Shown: positions 34,238 to 46,305 of the stretch, in pieces
Numbering within the stretch: position 1 is the stretch's first letter
How the letters are laid out: each line of letters begins with the position of its first letter
From: Benincasa hispida
Lineage: Eukaryota > Streptophyta > Magnoliopsida > Cucurbitales > Cucurbitaceae
NCBI RefSeq assembly: GCF_009727055.1
Contig: NC_052352.1
Span: forward strand, 23,659,512-23,723,511
Direction of reading: 5' to 3'
Length of the DNA stretch: 64,000 bases
Translations under genes and position numbers: made by a program
The notes under the pieces: model-generated
What the model was told of the DNA's origin: nothing
The model's input: the letters and a program-made list of their open reading frames with translations, nothing else
Database searches by the model: none

Positions 34238-36128
34238 TGTTGGACAGGTACCAGCACGCAGTGGAAGCGACAAGGATCAATGAGTACTCTAATTGATTAA
34301 TTTTGGCAAAAATAAAAACATGCTCAAACAGAATTTAATGGGTTTCAAGACATACCTTTGAAGAACCATTGAAATCTTGATTTCTAGCTGTTAATTCCTT
34401 CAAATCTTTGTGTAGACCACCACAAGATCTTCACTACTATTTTCTTGGTTCTTTAGATTGAGTTGTGGGACTCAAAATAAGTTGGAATCAAAGGGAATTT
34501 GGAGAATTCTCACTGCAACAACCCAAATGAAGAACACCTTCTTCTACCCGAATTTTCAGCTGAAATTCTTTCGGTTGCCATCACTTCAACTTCACTCTAA
34601 TCCTTCAATATATTGCAGACTATCATGCAAAGAGATTTGGTGCATGGGATGCATCTCATGCTTGGAGTAATCGAAGGTTGAAGATAATGGATTGTTTGTA
34701 AGCTATTTTGAAGATGAAGATGAAAAATCCAATTTTTCATTTTTTGTATAATTTTCTATTTCCAAAATCTATATTTTGATTTAAAAGTCACTTTTGACTT
34801 CTAAAATAAAAATTTATTAATTTTACAAATTAATTTCATGAATTAATTTTCTAATAAAATTAATAAATAATTATTTAAACAATTTAAATAATTCTAATTA
34901 ATTNCTAATAAAATTAATAAATAATTATTTAAACAATTTAAATAATTCTAATTAATTTAATATCCATTAATTTTACACAAAACCATCTTCATATATTTAA
35001 ATCATATTTAAATATATATTCTCCAATTTCGTTTGATTCTAATTTGAACGTTTCAAATTAAATTATCACACTACTCTAGAGCTAATCCATTTCTGAGCTA
35101 GTAGGGAGACCTCGTGGACCTACAGATCATGGGCTCCAACGATCCGAGATTAATCACTAAACTCATTAGACCAATCTAACCCCTATTGTTAACTAATGGG
35201 TCACTCCACTAAAGCCCATAGTTGAACTCCCCTCACTGTAGATATATTATGTCCACTCGATATAACCATGATTAGTAAGTCAACCCTTCACAGGTTGTTC
35301 GTAATAACGGCTGGGTCGAATCTTTGTTTTACCCCCAAAATTACCTCTTGTTCCTTAAGTCCCCATTGATCCCTTAATGAACAATTGTTTTGTGATCCAA
35401 TTGACAAAACCGAGTCCCTCTTAGGCCATTGAGAGGGCGAGACCCCTTGTTCAAGACCCAGAATCAGCACTTAAGGGAATAACCTCTCTACTATCCCTAA
35501 AAGCGGGTAGGAGTGAATTCCGTCTTGCACCCTATGTCCCCAGCTATCTATCCGGTCTTACCCCTGAAATGGGAGGTTTATTGAGCCGGCGCTGTTGATG
35601 CAACTCTCACCTATGCAAATCTAAGGATAATTCCAAATAAACAGGAGTTCATAGTTAGCTCAGGATTAAAGTCAAGTTACCTAGGTCATCACTTTGAAAT
35701 AGTCAGTCTTAAACAATAAATAGTGTTATAAAGTAAGAGTGACTAATTTTGTGGTCCGATCTTGTACAAACCCTTTTACACAAGGATACCCCCACTCCTC
35801 ATGTCCCAACATGAATAAATTAGGATCATTTCATTTGTAGCACTTTACAACTCCTTGTAACAACTACAGAGCAGGCTGCATCCAATAGTGTTACCGAAAT
35901 AAGGTACCCAATCTTATTCATATACTATAGATCATTTTGACTATTTACTCGAACATGATCCACCTTTATGTCTCCACATAAAGTTCAAGTACTCATCCAA
36001 TAGTCAAGGGACTTTCAGATTTATTGGATTTCTATTAAACAAAACATCTATTCAATAACACCTTATTGAACTTTCAAAATAAGTTCCATTGTTTACATAC
36101 CACGAGTTTTAGGACATAAAACCCAACA
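34238..36128 (-). mobile_element. Solo LTR (1,891 bp) with perfect 5-bp target duplication
   Basis: Starts TGTTGGACAGG and ends AAACCCAACA, flanked by ATATA at 34233-34237 and 36129-36133. The surrounding LTR is collinear across the insertion. There is no internal domain, so the element recombined to a solo LTR. Confidence 0.88.
34851..34957. repeat. 53-bp exact duplication around a single N (assembly join)
   Basis: 34851-34903 and 34905-34957 are identical (both start CTAATAAAATTAATAAATAA) and are separated only by the N at 34904. This is what a scaffold join leaves when two contig ends overlap but are not merged. Confidence 0.9.
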
Positions 36129-37437
36129 ATATATAAATAAATTAAATTAATTATATCACATATAGTTAATTCTCTAAGATAATTTGAACAATTTAAATTA
36201 ATCCAAAATTGATTCTCATTAAATCCCTGTTGAGCTACAGAGAGGACTTCGTAGACCTGTAGCTTAAAGCTCCAATGATACTTGAATAATTTACTTCTTT
36301 AATTAAATTATTCAAAATCCATCAACTGTCGGGCACTCTACTAAAGACCAACAGCTATACTCTTCGAACTATAGATATATTTTTATATTTATTAGATATA
36401 ATCAGTCAACAGTGCGATAATCCTTCACAAATTACTCGTAAGTACAGCTACGCCAAAATTACTGTTTTGCCTTATAGTTACATCTAACTCTTTAAGTATT
36501 ACTGATCCCTCTAATGATCGATAAGTCATAGTCCAACTATGACCAAACCTCTATCAGGCTAAGAGAGAGAGTGATGTCACGTTGTTTAAACCTCGGAATC
36601 AGCCCTTAAGGGAGCAATTTATTTACTTACCCTGACATTGGGGAAGAAGTGAATTCCGTCTTGTGTAGCTGATTTCCCAGCTCCCCAATTAGACGACCTC
36701 AAAATGGTAGGCTTATTGAGTCAGCAATCTGGTCACTCTTACCCATACAAATCAAAGGACCGCCTTCATAAGTAAGAGTTCATAACTCACTCAGGATTCA
36801 GGTCATGTCACCTATGGTCATCTTGGTGAAATGTAAGTCTCTATTGTGAACGACGTTATATAATAAGACTAGTCATTTCGTGATATGGTCTTATACAAAC
36901 TCCTTTGTATAGAATACCACCATTCACATGTCTCCACATGAATGATCAGGATCATATCATTTGTAGCAGTTTACAATAATTGTAACATCTACAAAGTGGG
37001 CCATATTCGTAGTGTCACCAAGGATAAGCTATCTAACCTTATCCATTTACTACAGACCATTTAGGTTACCACTTAAACATGATCCACCTGTATGTCTCTA
37101 CATACACGTTTAAGTTACAAATGATAACCTTGGATGTTAATTTATTGGTTTGTGGGTTTAATGCTACTAAATGGCAAATAAAACATCTCATATTTTATTA
37201 AATAAATAAAATATTTGTACGATATAATTACAAACTACAAGACCTTACGAGATTTAAAACATCAACTCCAACAATCTTCCATTTTACCTAAAGCTAGTGA
37301 GGTGTACAATATAAAAGTCATACTAATATACAAGTATACAAAACAATAAACTAGTGTATAACATGCGCAAGTGATGTTCTTAATGTGGCCTATCCCGGAC
37401 TAATTGTGGCCTATCCCGGAGACCCATACTCTGTAGC

Positions 37438-37475
37438 CTGTCTCTTATACACATCTAGATGTGTATAAGAGACAG
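37438..37475. other. Nextera/Tn5 mate-pair junction adapter, copy 1 (artefact)
   Basis: Exact CTGTCTCTTATACACATCT followed by its own reverse complement, 38 bp. This is the Tn5 mosaic-end pair of the Nextera mate-pair kit. Flanks CTCTGTAGC and CTCAACAAG do not match, so the two sides were probably not adjacent in the genome. Confidence 0.97.
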
Positions 37476-37561
37476 CTCAACAAGTGACCCTCAAACACCG
37501 TAGCTATGAGGGCCTTTGTAAACAGATCAGTAACGTTGTGCTCTGAAGCAATCTTCATGAT

Positions 37562-37599
37562 CTGTCTCTTATACACATCTAGATGTGTATAAGAGACAG
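37562..37599. other. Nextera/Tn5 mate-pair junction adapter, copy 2 (artefact)
   Basis: The same exact 38-bp palindrome. The 86 bp between copies 1 and 2 resemble the sequence right after copy 2 (about 37610-37695), with a few substitutions. The join is therefore a chimera of related repeat copies. Confidence 0.97.
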
Positions 37600-37608
37600 C
37601 CTATAGAC

Positions 37609-37929
37609 CTATACTCTGCAGGTGACCTCAAACACCGTAGCCATGAGGGCCTTTGTAAACAGATCAGTAACGTTGTGCTCTAAAGCTATCTGTGTGACGA
37701 TCACGTCCCCTCGATGCACAATCTCTCGGATGAGATGATACTTCCGCTCTATGTGCTTCCCACGCTTGTGACTCTGAGGCTCTCGGGAATTAACCACAAC
37801 ACCACTTTTATCACAATAAAGAGTGATGGGTTTTGACATGTCTAGAACCACTTCCAAATCAATAAAAAATTTCCTGAGCCACACAGCTTCTTTAGCAACT
37901 TTACAAGGCGCTATATACTTAGCCTCCAT
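37609..37929 (-). pseudogene. Copia RNase H remnant
   Basis: The 106-residue frame starts with MEAKYIA and contains TLYCDKSG, SHKRGKHIERKYH and the FTKAL end of Copia RNase H domains. The adapter artefact lies only ten bases past its downstream end, so the original C-terminus cannot be judged. Confidence 0.88.
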
Positions 37930-38700
37930 GGTGGAGTCAGCAATGCACCTCTGCTTGGTGCTTCTCTAGACTACTGCTCCTCTGTTAAGAGTGAACACTG
38001 TTCCTAATATGGATTTCCTAGAATCCTTATCAATATAGAAATCAGGGTTCGTGTATCATGTAAGGATCAAATTCTTAGAACTGTACACGAGCATGTAGTC
38101 TCTCGTTCTCCATAGATAGTTGAGGATGTTCTTCACGGCAGTCCAATGATCAAATCCTAGACTAGAAATCTATTAACTATTTCCACTACATAGCAAATTT
38201 CAGGTCTAGTAAATAACATCACATATATCAGGCTACCAACATCCAATGTATGGGGATCCGTCTCATTTCCTCATCTTCTTGAGGTGTCTTAGGACATTAT
38301 TCCTTAGACAATATAACTTCATGCCTGAAAGGAAGTAAACCTGTCTTAAAGTCCTACATTGAAATTGTGACAAGCATTTTCTCAATGTACGATGCTAGCA
38401 ACAGGGTTAGAATTTTGTTCTTTCGATCTATAAAGATCTGAATGCCCATAACAAACTGCACCTCTCCCAAATATTTCATTAGGAATTGGGTCGCTAATCA
38501 ATTCTTAATTTCAGTCAGTAGACTACATCATTCCGAAGGAGTAGGATATCATCTACATACAACACTAGAAATAATACTGAATTATTGATGATTCTCTTGT
38601 AACAAGGCTCATCAACATTTTAATCAAAGCTATAAGATTTGATCGCAGTATTTACTTGAAAATTTAGAGAGTAATGTTGTTCAAGAAGAAATTTTACAGA
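37930..38700 (-). pseudogene. Copia reverse transcriptase remnant
   Basis: The catalytic YVDD is encoded at 38548-38559 on the minus strand, within FLVLYVDDILLL. It is followed by scattered conserved bits broken by stops and frame changes. No continuous frame remains. Confidence 0.75.
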
Positions 38701-39019
38701 AATCAGGTTCCTTTTTAAGCTTGGAACCACATATATATTATCTAATAAAATATACGATTTTTATAAACAAAGTCTAAGCCCTCCCACTATTATAGTTGAA
38801 ATGACATGCCCAGTTCCAATACGCATCGTCATCTCCCCACCTTCTAGTTACCGCTAGGAATAAATTTCCTAAAATGAAGAACAAACATGGTTAATGGCGC
38901 CTAAATCAATTATCTAGGTTGAATCATCATTGTTCACTAAACAAGTCTCCAATACAAGTAAATCACATTTACCTTACTTCACCTTCTTCTTTTCTGGCAA
39001 GTATTTAAGACAGTTTCTC

Positions 39020-39075
39020 TTCCAATGTCCCTCATGATTGCAAACGAAATAGATTCCCTTTCCAGTCCTGACTTT
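39020..39075 (-). pseudogene. Copia gag zinc-knuckle remnant
   Basis: Minus-strand frame with FVCNHEGHWKRNC: the second Cys, His and last Cys of a CCHC knuckle remain, while Tyr takes the first Cys position. Lys-rich sequence surrounds it. Confidence 0.65.
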
Positions 39076-39300
39076 CTTGCTTTTTTGGGCATCAGCTGGT
39101 GGGTTAGCTTTCCCCTTTCTACTTTTCTTCTTCTTCTACTTTTTGGTGCGGGAAGAAGAAGGCACAGACTTAGTTCTAGAGACAATCCTCTATAGCACTT
39201 CTTAGAGGACGAGGCAATAATTGCCTCTTTCTTTTATTCCTTGCTTTTCATCAAGGACTAGAAAGTCTGTAGTTCATTGAGCAAAATGGTTAGGTTGTAG

Positions 39301-39700
39301 TCAATCCTGTTCATACAGAAGATTGCTAAGGAACTGTAGGAAACTTTCAGGCAAAGATTCCAAGATAAAGCTAACCTGACTGGCCACATCAATGATAGAC
39401 CCATTTATCTCCACCACGTTGAAGTGGACCATCATGTTGAGAATGTGCTCTTTAACAGATGACCCTTCTTGCATATGGGCATTGAATATGTGTTTTAGAG
39501 CATTATGCCTAAGTTTTGCGGACTGTTGATCGAACATCCCTCACGAGGACTCCATGATTTCACGAGCAGTGATCAGGGTTCATGCTTCTTAGCCAAGACT
39601 TCAGAAAGGCTAGCCAAGATATACGCTCGGGTCTTCTCATTTACCTGTACCCAACGCTCATATGCCTTTCAAACTTTTCGAGTGGCGTTTTGAGCTAGTA
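39301..39700 (-). pseudogene. Copia gag (UBN2-type) remnant
   Basis: The frame at 39301-39537 includes LRHNALKHIFNA, VKEHILNMMVHFNV and SFILESLPESFLQF, conserved parts of plant Copia gag. A stop or frameshift lies near 39540; related sequence continues to about 39700 in another frame. Confidence 0.8.
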
Positions 39701-40796
39701 CAGGAGGACAATCCTTCATAAGAACAAATCTAAGGTAATTGATGATAAAAAAATGTGTTGATTGTATTTTTCCATGTAATATAATTTTCGCCGATAATTT
39801 TGTCGGCAACGAGAAAGTTTAGCATCGCGAAAGTCATAATACAATTTGCTGAAACCGTACAATTTATTTATATTAGTACTCTATGCATTACCCATTCGCA
39901 AATTTAGCAAAATAATTTAATGCACCCTAAGTGACATCTATTTTGCAATGATGTTTCAGTGAGACGGGACAAAAGTCACCGTAGGGTTATCAAGTGTGCC
40001 TTCACTGAAATGAGACTATCTCAACCAATAGACAGAACAACTCCTCGTTACTGTAACTATCAGTCACCATTATTCGATCCAAAAATTGTTAAACTTTCTT
40101 AACATTTTCTTGTAAGTGTAACCCCTCATTTTAGGTTCTAGAGTTCCACCTCAATGAGTCAACCGTAAAAAAAAATCGATTGGGCCAAAAACTAGAACAA
40201 TCATATCCATTTCTGGAGTTTGAAGTAAATAATCATGCAAATGTCATCCATAGAGGGACACAAGCAAAAGTGCCTCGAAGCCAAGCATGAAACTTTACTA
40301 CAAATTAATGAGAGAGACCGTGGGATGTGTTGACTCACATCCCACTCCCACTTACTATAAATACTCTCTCAATTCACCTTGATATTGACCTATACAAATA
40401 CCATCCGTAGGGGGATACAAACAAAGGTGCCTCGAGGTCGAGTATAAATCTCAAAGTGTGAACTTTTAGCGAGAAACGTGAAAAGGTAAATGAAGTATCA
40501 CCTTATTTTCCTCTCACTAAGTGTTTTACCTAGGGTTATTTAATTTAGGAAAATCCAGCTACTAATTTTAACTAAGTGATTGTTCAATTTGCCATAAAAG
40601 TTAAAATTGTTCAATTTGCCCAAAAGTAACACTTACTTTGGATGGTTAAACAACTTTGATTAATATTTATTAAACATTTTAACAAACATCAATCAATGTT
40701 TAATAATTTACTTTTCAAGGTAAGTTCCCAAGTAGGGGTATTATGTTTCCATCAACTTAAATACCTCAACCCATCAGAACAACAAAATGTCCCTTA

Positions 40797-42735
40797 TGAA
40801 GGAACTCTAATGGGAGAGAACCTGAAGCAGAAGCGGATCAACCAAATTCCATTTTTATTGAATACAAAATATTCAGTAAACAAACAACAAGATATGCATT
40901 TACAACTAAGTTAAAGCATGCTTTAATAAGAGTTTCAAGAAACCTCACCTTTAAAGATCTTTTCTTCACGTTTTTCCCTCGAACGGATCACGAACTTATT
41001 GAAGACCTTCTTCAAGATAAACCTCGAACAGAACCGGACACTACCACAATAGATACCTTGGTATACTCAGGGTGAGAACACATGAGTGATGAGCTCTGAC
41101 TATTTTGGTTAAGAGAGAAAACTTAAGGTGGAGGAAGAAGATAGAGAACTTTCACAAACCCAATACAAAATACACAGAATACTTCTGTATTTTTCTTTAT
41201 GTATCTCAATCGTCAAACACTGATGTGTTCAAAAGAAGAATAATTTTTTCTTTTTTACTTGCCATAAAATAACCACCACCCACATATGGGGAAGGGAGTT
41301 GTAACTCCCTTCCTTATTATTAAAATAATAATAATATAAATATAAATATGATAACTAACTTATCATATTATATACATATATATATAATTATATGTTATAT
41401 CAAATATAACATATAATCTATAGTTTTAATATTGTATCACATAGTTTCTCTTTTATATGACATTTAATATAAATTATATATATATTAAATTTAGCAACTA
41501 TGAATCCAATTCATAGAAATTATATTTGAATCTCATTCAAATATTTATTTCCCCTCATTAAGCTATAATGTATCAAATACATTATTACAACTATATCACA
41601 TATAATTGAAACAACTTAATTATATCATATATAATTAAACTCCTCTATTAATTTGAATAATTCAAATTAATCCAAAAACTGATTCTCAACTAAATCCTAT
41701 TGAGCTACCAAGGGGATCTCATGGACCTGTAGTTTGAAGCTCCAACTGTAAATGAATAATTAATTAAAATCTCTAATTACATTATTCACCATCCGTTAAC
41801 TGTCGGATACTCCACTAAAGACCGACAGCTACACTCTTCACACTATAAATATATTTCTATGTCCATTGGATATAACCAATCAACAGTACGATGACCCTTC
41901 ACAAATTGCTCGTAAGTTTAGCTAGGCCAAATTACTGTTTTGCCCATATAGTTACATCTAACTCTTTATGTACCATTGATCCAGATCATAGTCCAACTAT
42001 GACTAAACTCCTCTCGGGCCAGGAGAGGTAAGTGCCACATTGTTTAAAACTTGGAATCGGCCCTTAAGGGAGCAATTTATCTACTTACCCTTGTCTCGCG
42101 GAAGGAGTGAATTCCATCTTGTGTAGCTGTGTTTCTAGCTGCCCAATCAGACGAATCCCCAAAATGGTAAACTTGTTGAGTCAGTGATCTGGCCACTCTC
42201 ACCCATACAAATCAAAGGACTGGCCTCAAAGGCAGGAGTTCAATACTCACTCAGGATTCAGGTCATGTTACCTATGGTCATCCTGGTGAATTGTAAGTCT
42301 CTAATATGAACGACGTTATATAATGGGACTAAACATTTCGTGCGGTCTTATACAAACTCCTTTGTATAGAATATTGTCGCTCGCATGTCTAATACATGAA
42401 TTGTTAGAATCATATCATTTTTAGCACTTTACAACAATTGTAACACCTACAAAGTGGGTCATACTCGTATTGTCACCAGGATAAGGTACCCAGTTTTATC
42501 CATCTACTACAGACCATTTAGGTTATCATTTAAACATGATCCACCTGTATGTCTCCACATACATGTTTAACTTATAAAGATAATCTTGGATGTTAGTTTA
42601 TTGGTTTGTAGTTAATACAACTAAAATATCATATATTTTATAGACAATAGAATATCAAATATTTTATAAATACATAATGAGCTTGTTCGATAATGTTTAC
42701 AAACTATAGGACTGTACGAGGTGTCAACCCCAACA
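40797..42735 (-). mobile_element. Solo LTR (1,939 bp) with perfect 5-bp target duplication
   Basis: Starts TGAAGGAACTC and ends AACCCCAACA. CCTTA flanks it on both sides (40792-40796 and 42736-42740). It lies inside the 5' leader of the host Copia element. Confidence 0.85.
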
Positions 42736-42740
42736 CCTTA

Positions 42741-43977
42741 TAGATACATTTGCTACAAATTTAATCTTTTAGTAAAGTACCAATTTAATCCTATTAAACT
42801 TATTAAGAGATTAAACTTAATTTCTAATCTTATTAGATATGTGTTCTTAGGTCTATGTGAATTTTATTTTAAATTTTTTTAAAAAAAATGATTTAAACCT
42901 AAGGTTTGCATGCAATTCTGAATTATTGATGGTAATTTCTAATTTCATTTAATTATAACAGTTATAAAAGAAATGAAATAAATTAAAACCAATCATTGCA
43001 TGTGAAAGCATACTTAGATAAATTATAACAATTATAAAAGAACCTAAAGTTGTGTCATACTTCATGTAATTCTATTTCATTACTAACCACATTTGACACT
43101 TATATAATAAAGTAATGAAATAATTAATAACATACATCCATATATATATCCAATTATATATTATAATACTTATAATATAAATGATACATTACTATGTTAT
43201 TCATGCATGCAAACATAATGTTATAATATAAAAAATCCATAACCTATGGTGGGAATTTTAATGTATGGCATATATTATGACATATATAAAATTAAAAACA
43301 AATCATACATCAAATGCATAATTTAGAACAATTATTAGACTAGGATTGGACTCGTAAACAATCAAATAAATTAATATAACACTTATATTAATTAAATTAA
43401 TTAAAAAAAACTATCTATTACAACAATAATGGTCAATCAGTTCAAAACAAGTGAACCGGGTATTGAACCACACAAACTGGACTGCCCAGCACTTGAACCG
43501 ACCACAAACTACTCAAACCAAGCTAACCAGACACGAACTAGCCGAGCCATGAATCGAACTGCGTGTGAATCGATTTGTTCTTTTCGTCTCAGAGTGTTGC
43601 AACGCTACGAAAAAATTATCCTGATCCGCCTTTTACAGTGTTGCCACACTAGTGTATAGTAGCCACTGTACAGGTGCAAACTCCTTCGGTTCTCCTCTGA
43701 TTTTGGCCTCGTTTTCTCTATAAACCCACCGAAACAACCATGAACGACTTAATACATAACAAATACAGACTCTATAACATATATTGCCCAAAAAACAGAA
43801 CCCTTAAAAATCAAATTTGTAAAAGTAAAAGCTGTAAAACAAGATCCAATACCAAAATTATCCAAAAATTGAAAACTAACATTCCAAACATTCATCACAG
43901 AATGCAAAACCTACCATGAATCTGTAAAATTAATTCTTTGAAAAAATTGGGACCAAAATTACCGCTCTGATACCAAT
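42741..43977 (-). mobile_element. 5' leader of the host Copia element, proximal part, with primer-binding site
   Basis: No coding. On the minus strand 43975-43964 reads TGGTATCAGAGC, the initiator-Met tRNA type, two bases from the LTR at 43978. Layout is the same as at 461-475. Confidence 0.72.
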
Positions 43978-46305
43978 TAAAGGAACTAGTGAAAGTCTAG
44001 TGCGGAAACGGGGATTGGTCCAAAAAATTATTTTCACAAAACAAATAGAAAAAAATATATGCATAGATTATAAATTTACAGCATGTCCATTGAATAAGAA
44101 AAGGAAATTTAGGGTGACAAAAAACTCTTATATTTGAAGAACACAAAACTTCACGAATCTAAATTAATTTTAATTATATATATATATATATAACATATAA
44201 CCTATGGTTTAATATTGTATCATATACAATATAACCTATAATTTTAATTCTCTCATTGATGGTATTTAATATAAATCCTATTTATATTAAATTTAATTAT
44301 ATGAATAAAAATCATAAAATTAATATTTGAATCGTATTCAAATATTTATTTCCTCTCAAATAAATTTTATATTATGTACCAAATACATTGTTATAATTAT
44401 ATCATATATAATTAAATTAAATTAATTATATTGCATATAATTAATTCCCTCAATTAATTTGAACAATTCAAAATAATCCAAAATTGATTCTCATTAATTC
44501 CCTATTGAGCTACAGAAGGGACCTCGTGGACCTGTAGCTTGAAGCTCCCATGGCAGTTGAATAATTAATTAATTTTCTTTAATTAAATTATTCAACATCC
44601 ATTAACTGTTGGGCACTCTACTAAAGACCGATAGTTACACTTTTCACACTACATATATATTTCTATGTACACTAGATATAACCAGTCAACAGTGCAATTG
44701 TTGGGATTGGTATCCTAATTCTCCCGAGTCTTGTAGTTTGTAAACAGTTTGTATACACGTTGTTAATAATAAAATAAGTGTTATTTTATTTGCATTTACT
44801 CATATCCAATAAACTAAGATCCGTGGTTATTTTATGTAAACTTAAGTATGTATGGGAGACATACAAGTGGATCATGCCTTAAGTAATAACCTAAATGGTC
44901 TGTAGTATAAGGATAAAGGAGGGATACATTATCCTTGTGACACTACGGATACGCCCGCCTTTGTAGATATTTATAAGTGTTATAAAGTGCTACAAATGGT
45001 CTGATCCTGACCATTCATGTGGAGACATGAAAGTGGGGGTATCTTATACAAAGAGTTTGTATAAGACCGGACCACAAGATAATACGTCTCTTTATATAAC
45101 ACCGTTGATAATTAAGACTTATATTTCACTAAAATGACCATAGGTGACATGACCTTAATCCTAAGTGTTTTGGGAACTCCTTTATGAGGGCGGTTCTTTG
45201 ATTAGTATGGGTAAGAGTGGCCAAATTGCCAACTCAACAAGCCTACCTTTTTGGGAATTCGTCTGATTGGAAAACTGGGAACTCAGTTATACAAGACCAA
45301 ATTCACTTCTTTCACGAAGCTGGGGTAAGTAGATAAATTGTTTCCTTAAGGGCTGATTCCGTATCTTGAACATACTGGCCACACCCTCTCTTTGGAAGAG
45401 AGGACTCAGTCATAATCGGACTATGACTTATTGTTCATTAGAGGAATCAGTGGTATTTAAAGAGTTAGATGTAACTACAGGGGCAAAACAATAAATTGGC
45501 CCAGCTGTACTTACGAGCGATTTGTGAAAGGTTACCGCATTGTTGATTGGTTATATGGACACAAAAATATATATGTAGTAAAAAGAGTGCAGCTGTCGGT
45601 CTTTACTGAAGTGCCCGACAGTTAATGGATGGTGGATCTCATGACTAAAGAGTTTAGTCAATTATTCACGTACCGTTGGAGCTTCAAGCTACAGGTCCAT
45701 GAGGTCCCATCCGCAGCTCAATGAGTTCAAGTTGAGAATCAGATATTGGGTTAGTTTGAAGTGTTCAAATTAACAAGAGGAAATTCAATTATATGTGATA
45801 TAATTATGGTGATGTTTTAGATACATTTAAATGGAGGAATTAATATGAATATGATTTATATTAAGTACCATAAAATAGAAAAAGAACTATGGTTTATATT
45901 TTTCATATGATGAAATATTAAAACTATATGTTATAAATATAATATGATAAGTTGGTTATCATATTTATTTTTAATATATTGATTATATGATCATTAATTT
46001 CTTTTTCTCTAATAACCATTTGAGTGGGAGGTTATTGGAACTTTTATGGTAACCGTGAGATAAAAGAAAAAATTGTTTTTTAAAATTAGTAGCTGATCCA
46101 TTCGGATAATTCTCATGGAAAAAGCTATCAAGTAAAAGGAGTTTTACTAGGCGATAGTGTTGACAGGGTCTACACGATCACTTAAAGTTGTATACGATAG
46201 TTACTCAGCTGATCATTGCAACACGATCGAGTAGCAAAGTCTATATGATAGGCTTCTATTATCTAAACGATCGAGTACATCGTCTATGCGATAGACAGTG
46301 TTCAT

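Larger units (their letters stand above)
34117..37273 (-). mobile_element. 3' LTR of the host Copia element, split by a solo LTR
   Basis: LTR sequence runs 34117-34232, then 36134-37273, and ends ACTCCAACA. Its last 95 bases are very close to those of the LTR ending at 54198, which makes the two the 3' and 5' LTRs of one element. The outer about 310 bases are missing. The PPT-like GGTAAAATGGAAGAT lies directly inside the LTR on the minus strand. Confidence 0.72.
37274..40796 (-). mobile_element. Internal region of the host Copia element, distal part
   Basis: On the minus strand the order is gag, zinc knuckle, reverse transcriptase, RNase H and PPT, all heavily frameshifted. The 5' leader continues beyond a nested solo LTR to the primer-binding site at 43964. 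A diverged direct repeat with GTGCCTCGA at 40271 and 40431 lies in the leader. Confidence 0.75.

Noticed and set aside
40797..42735. 5' LTR of the Copia element coding at 37609-39700
   Set aside because: It has its own perfect CCTTA duplication and no primer-binding site beside it, and the element's leader continues beyond it to a proper site at 43964.
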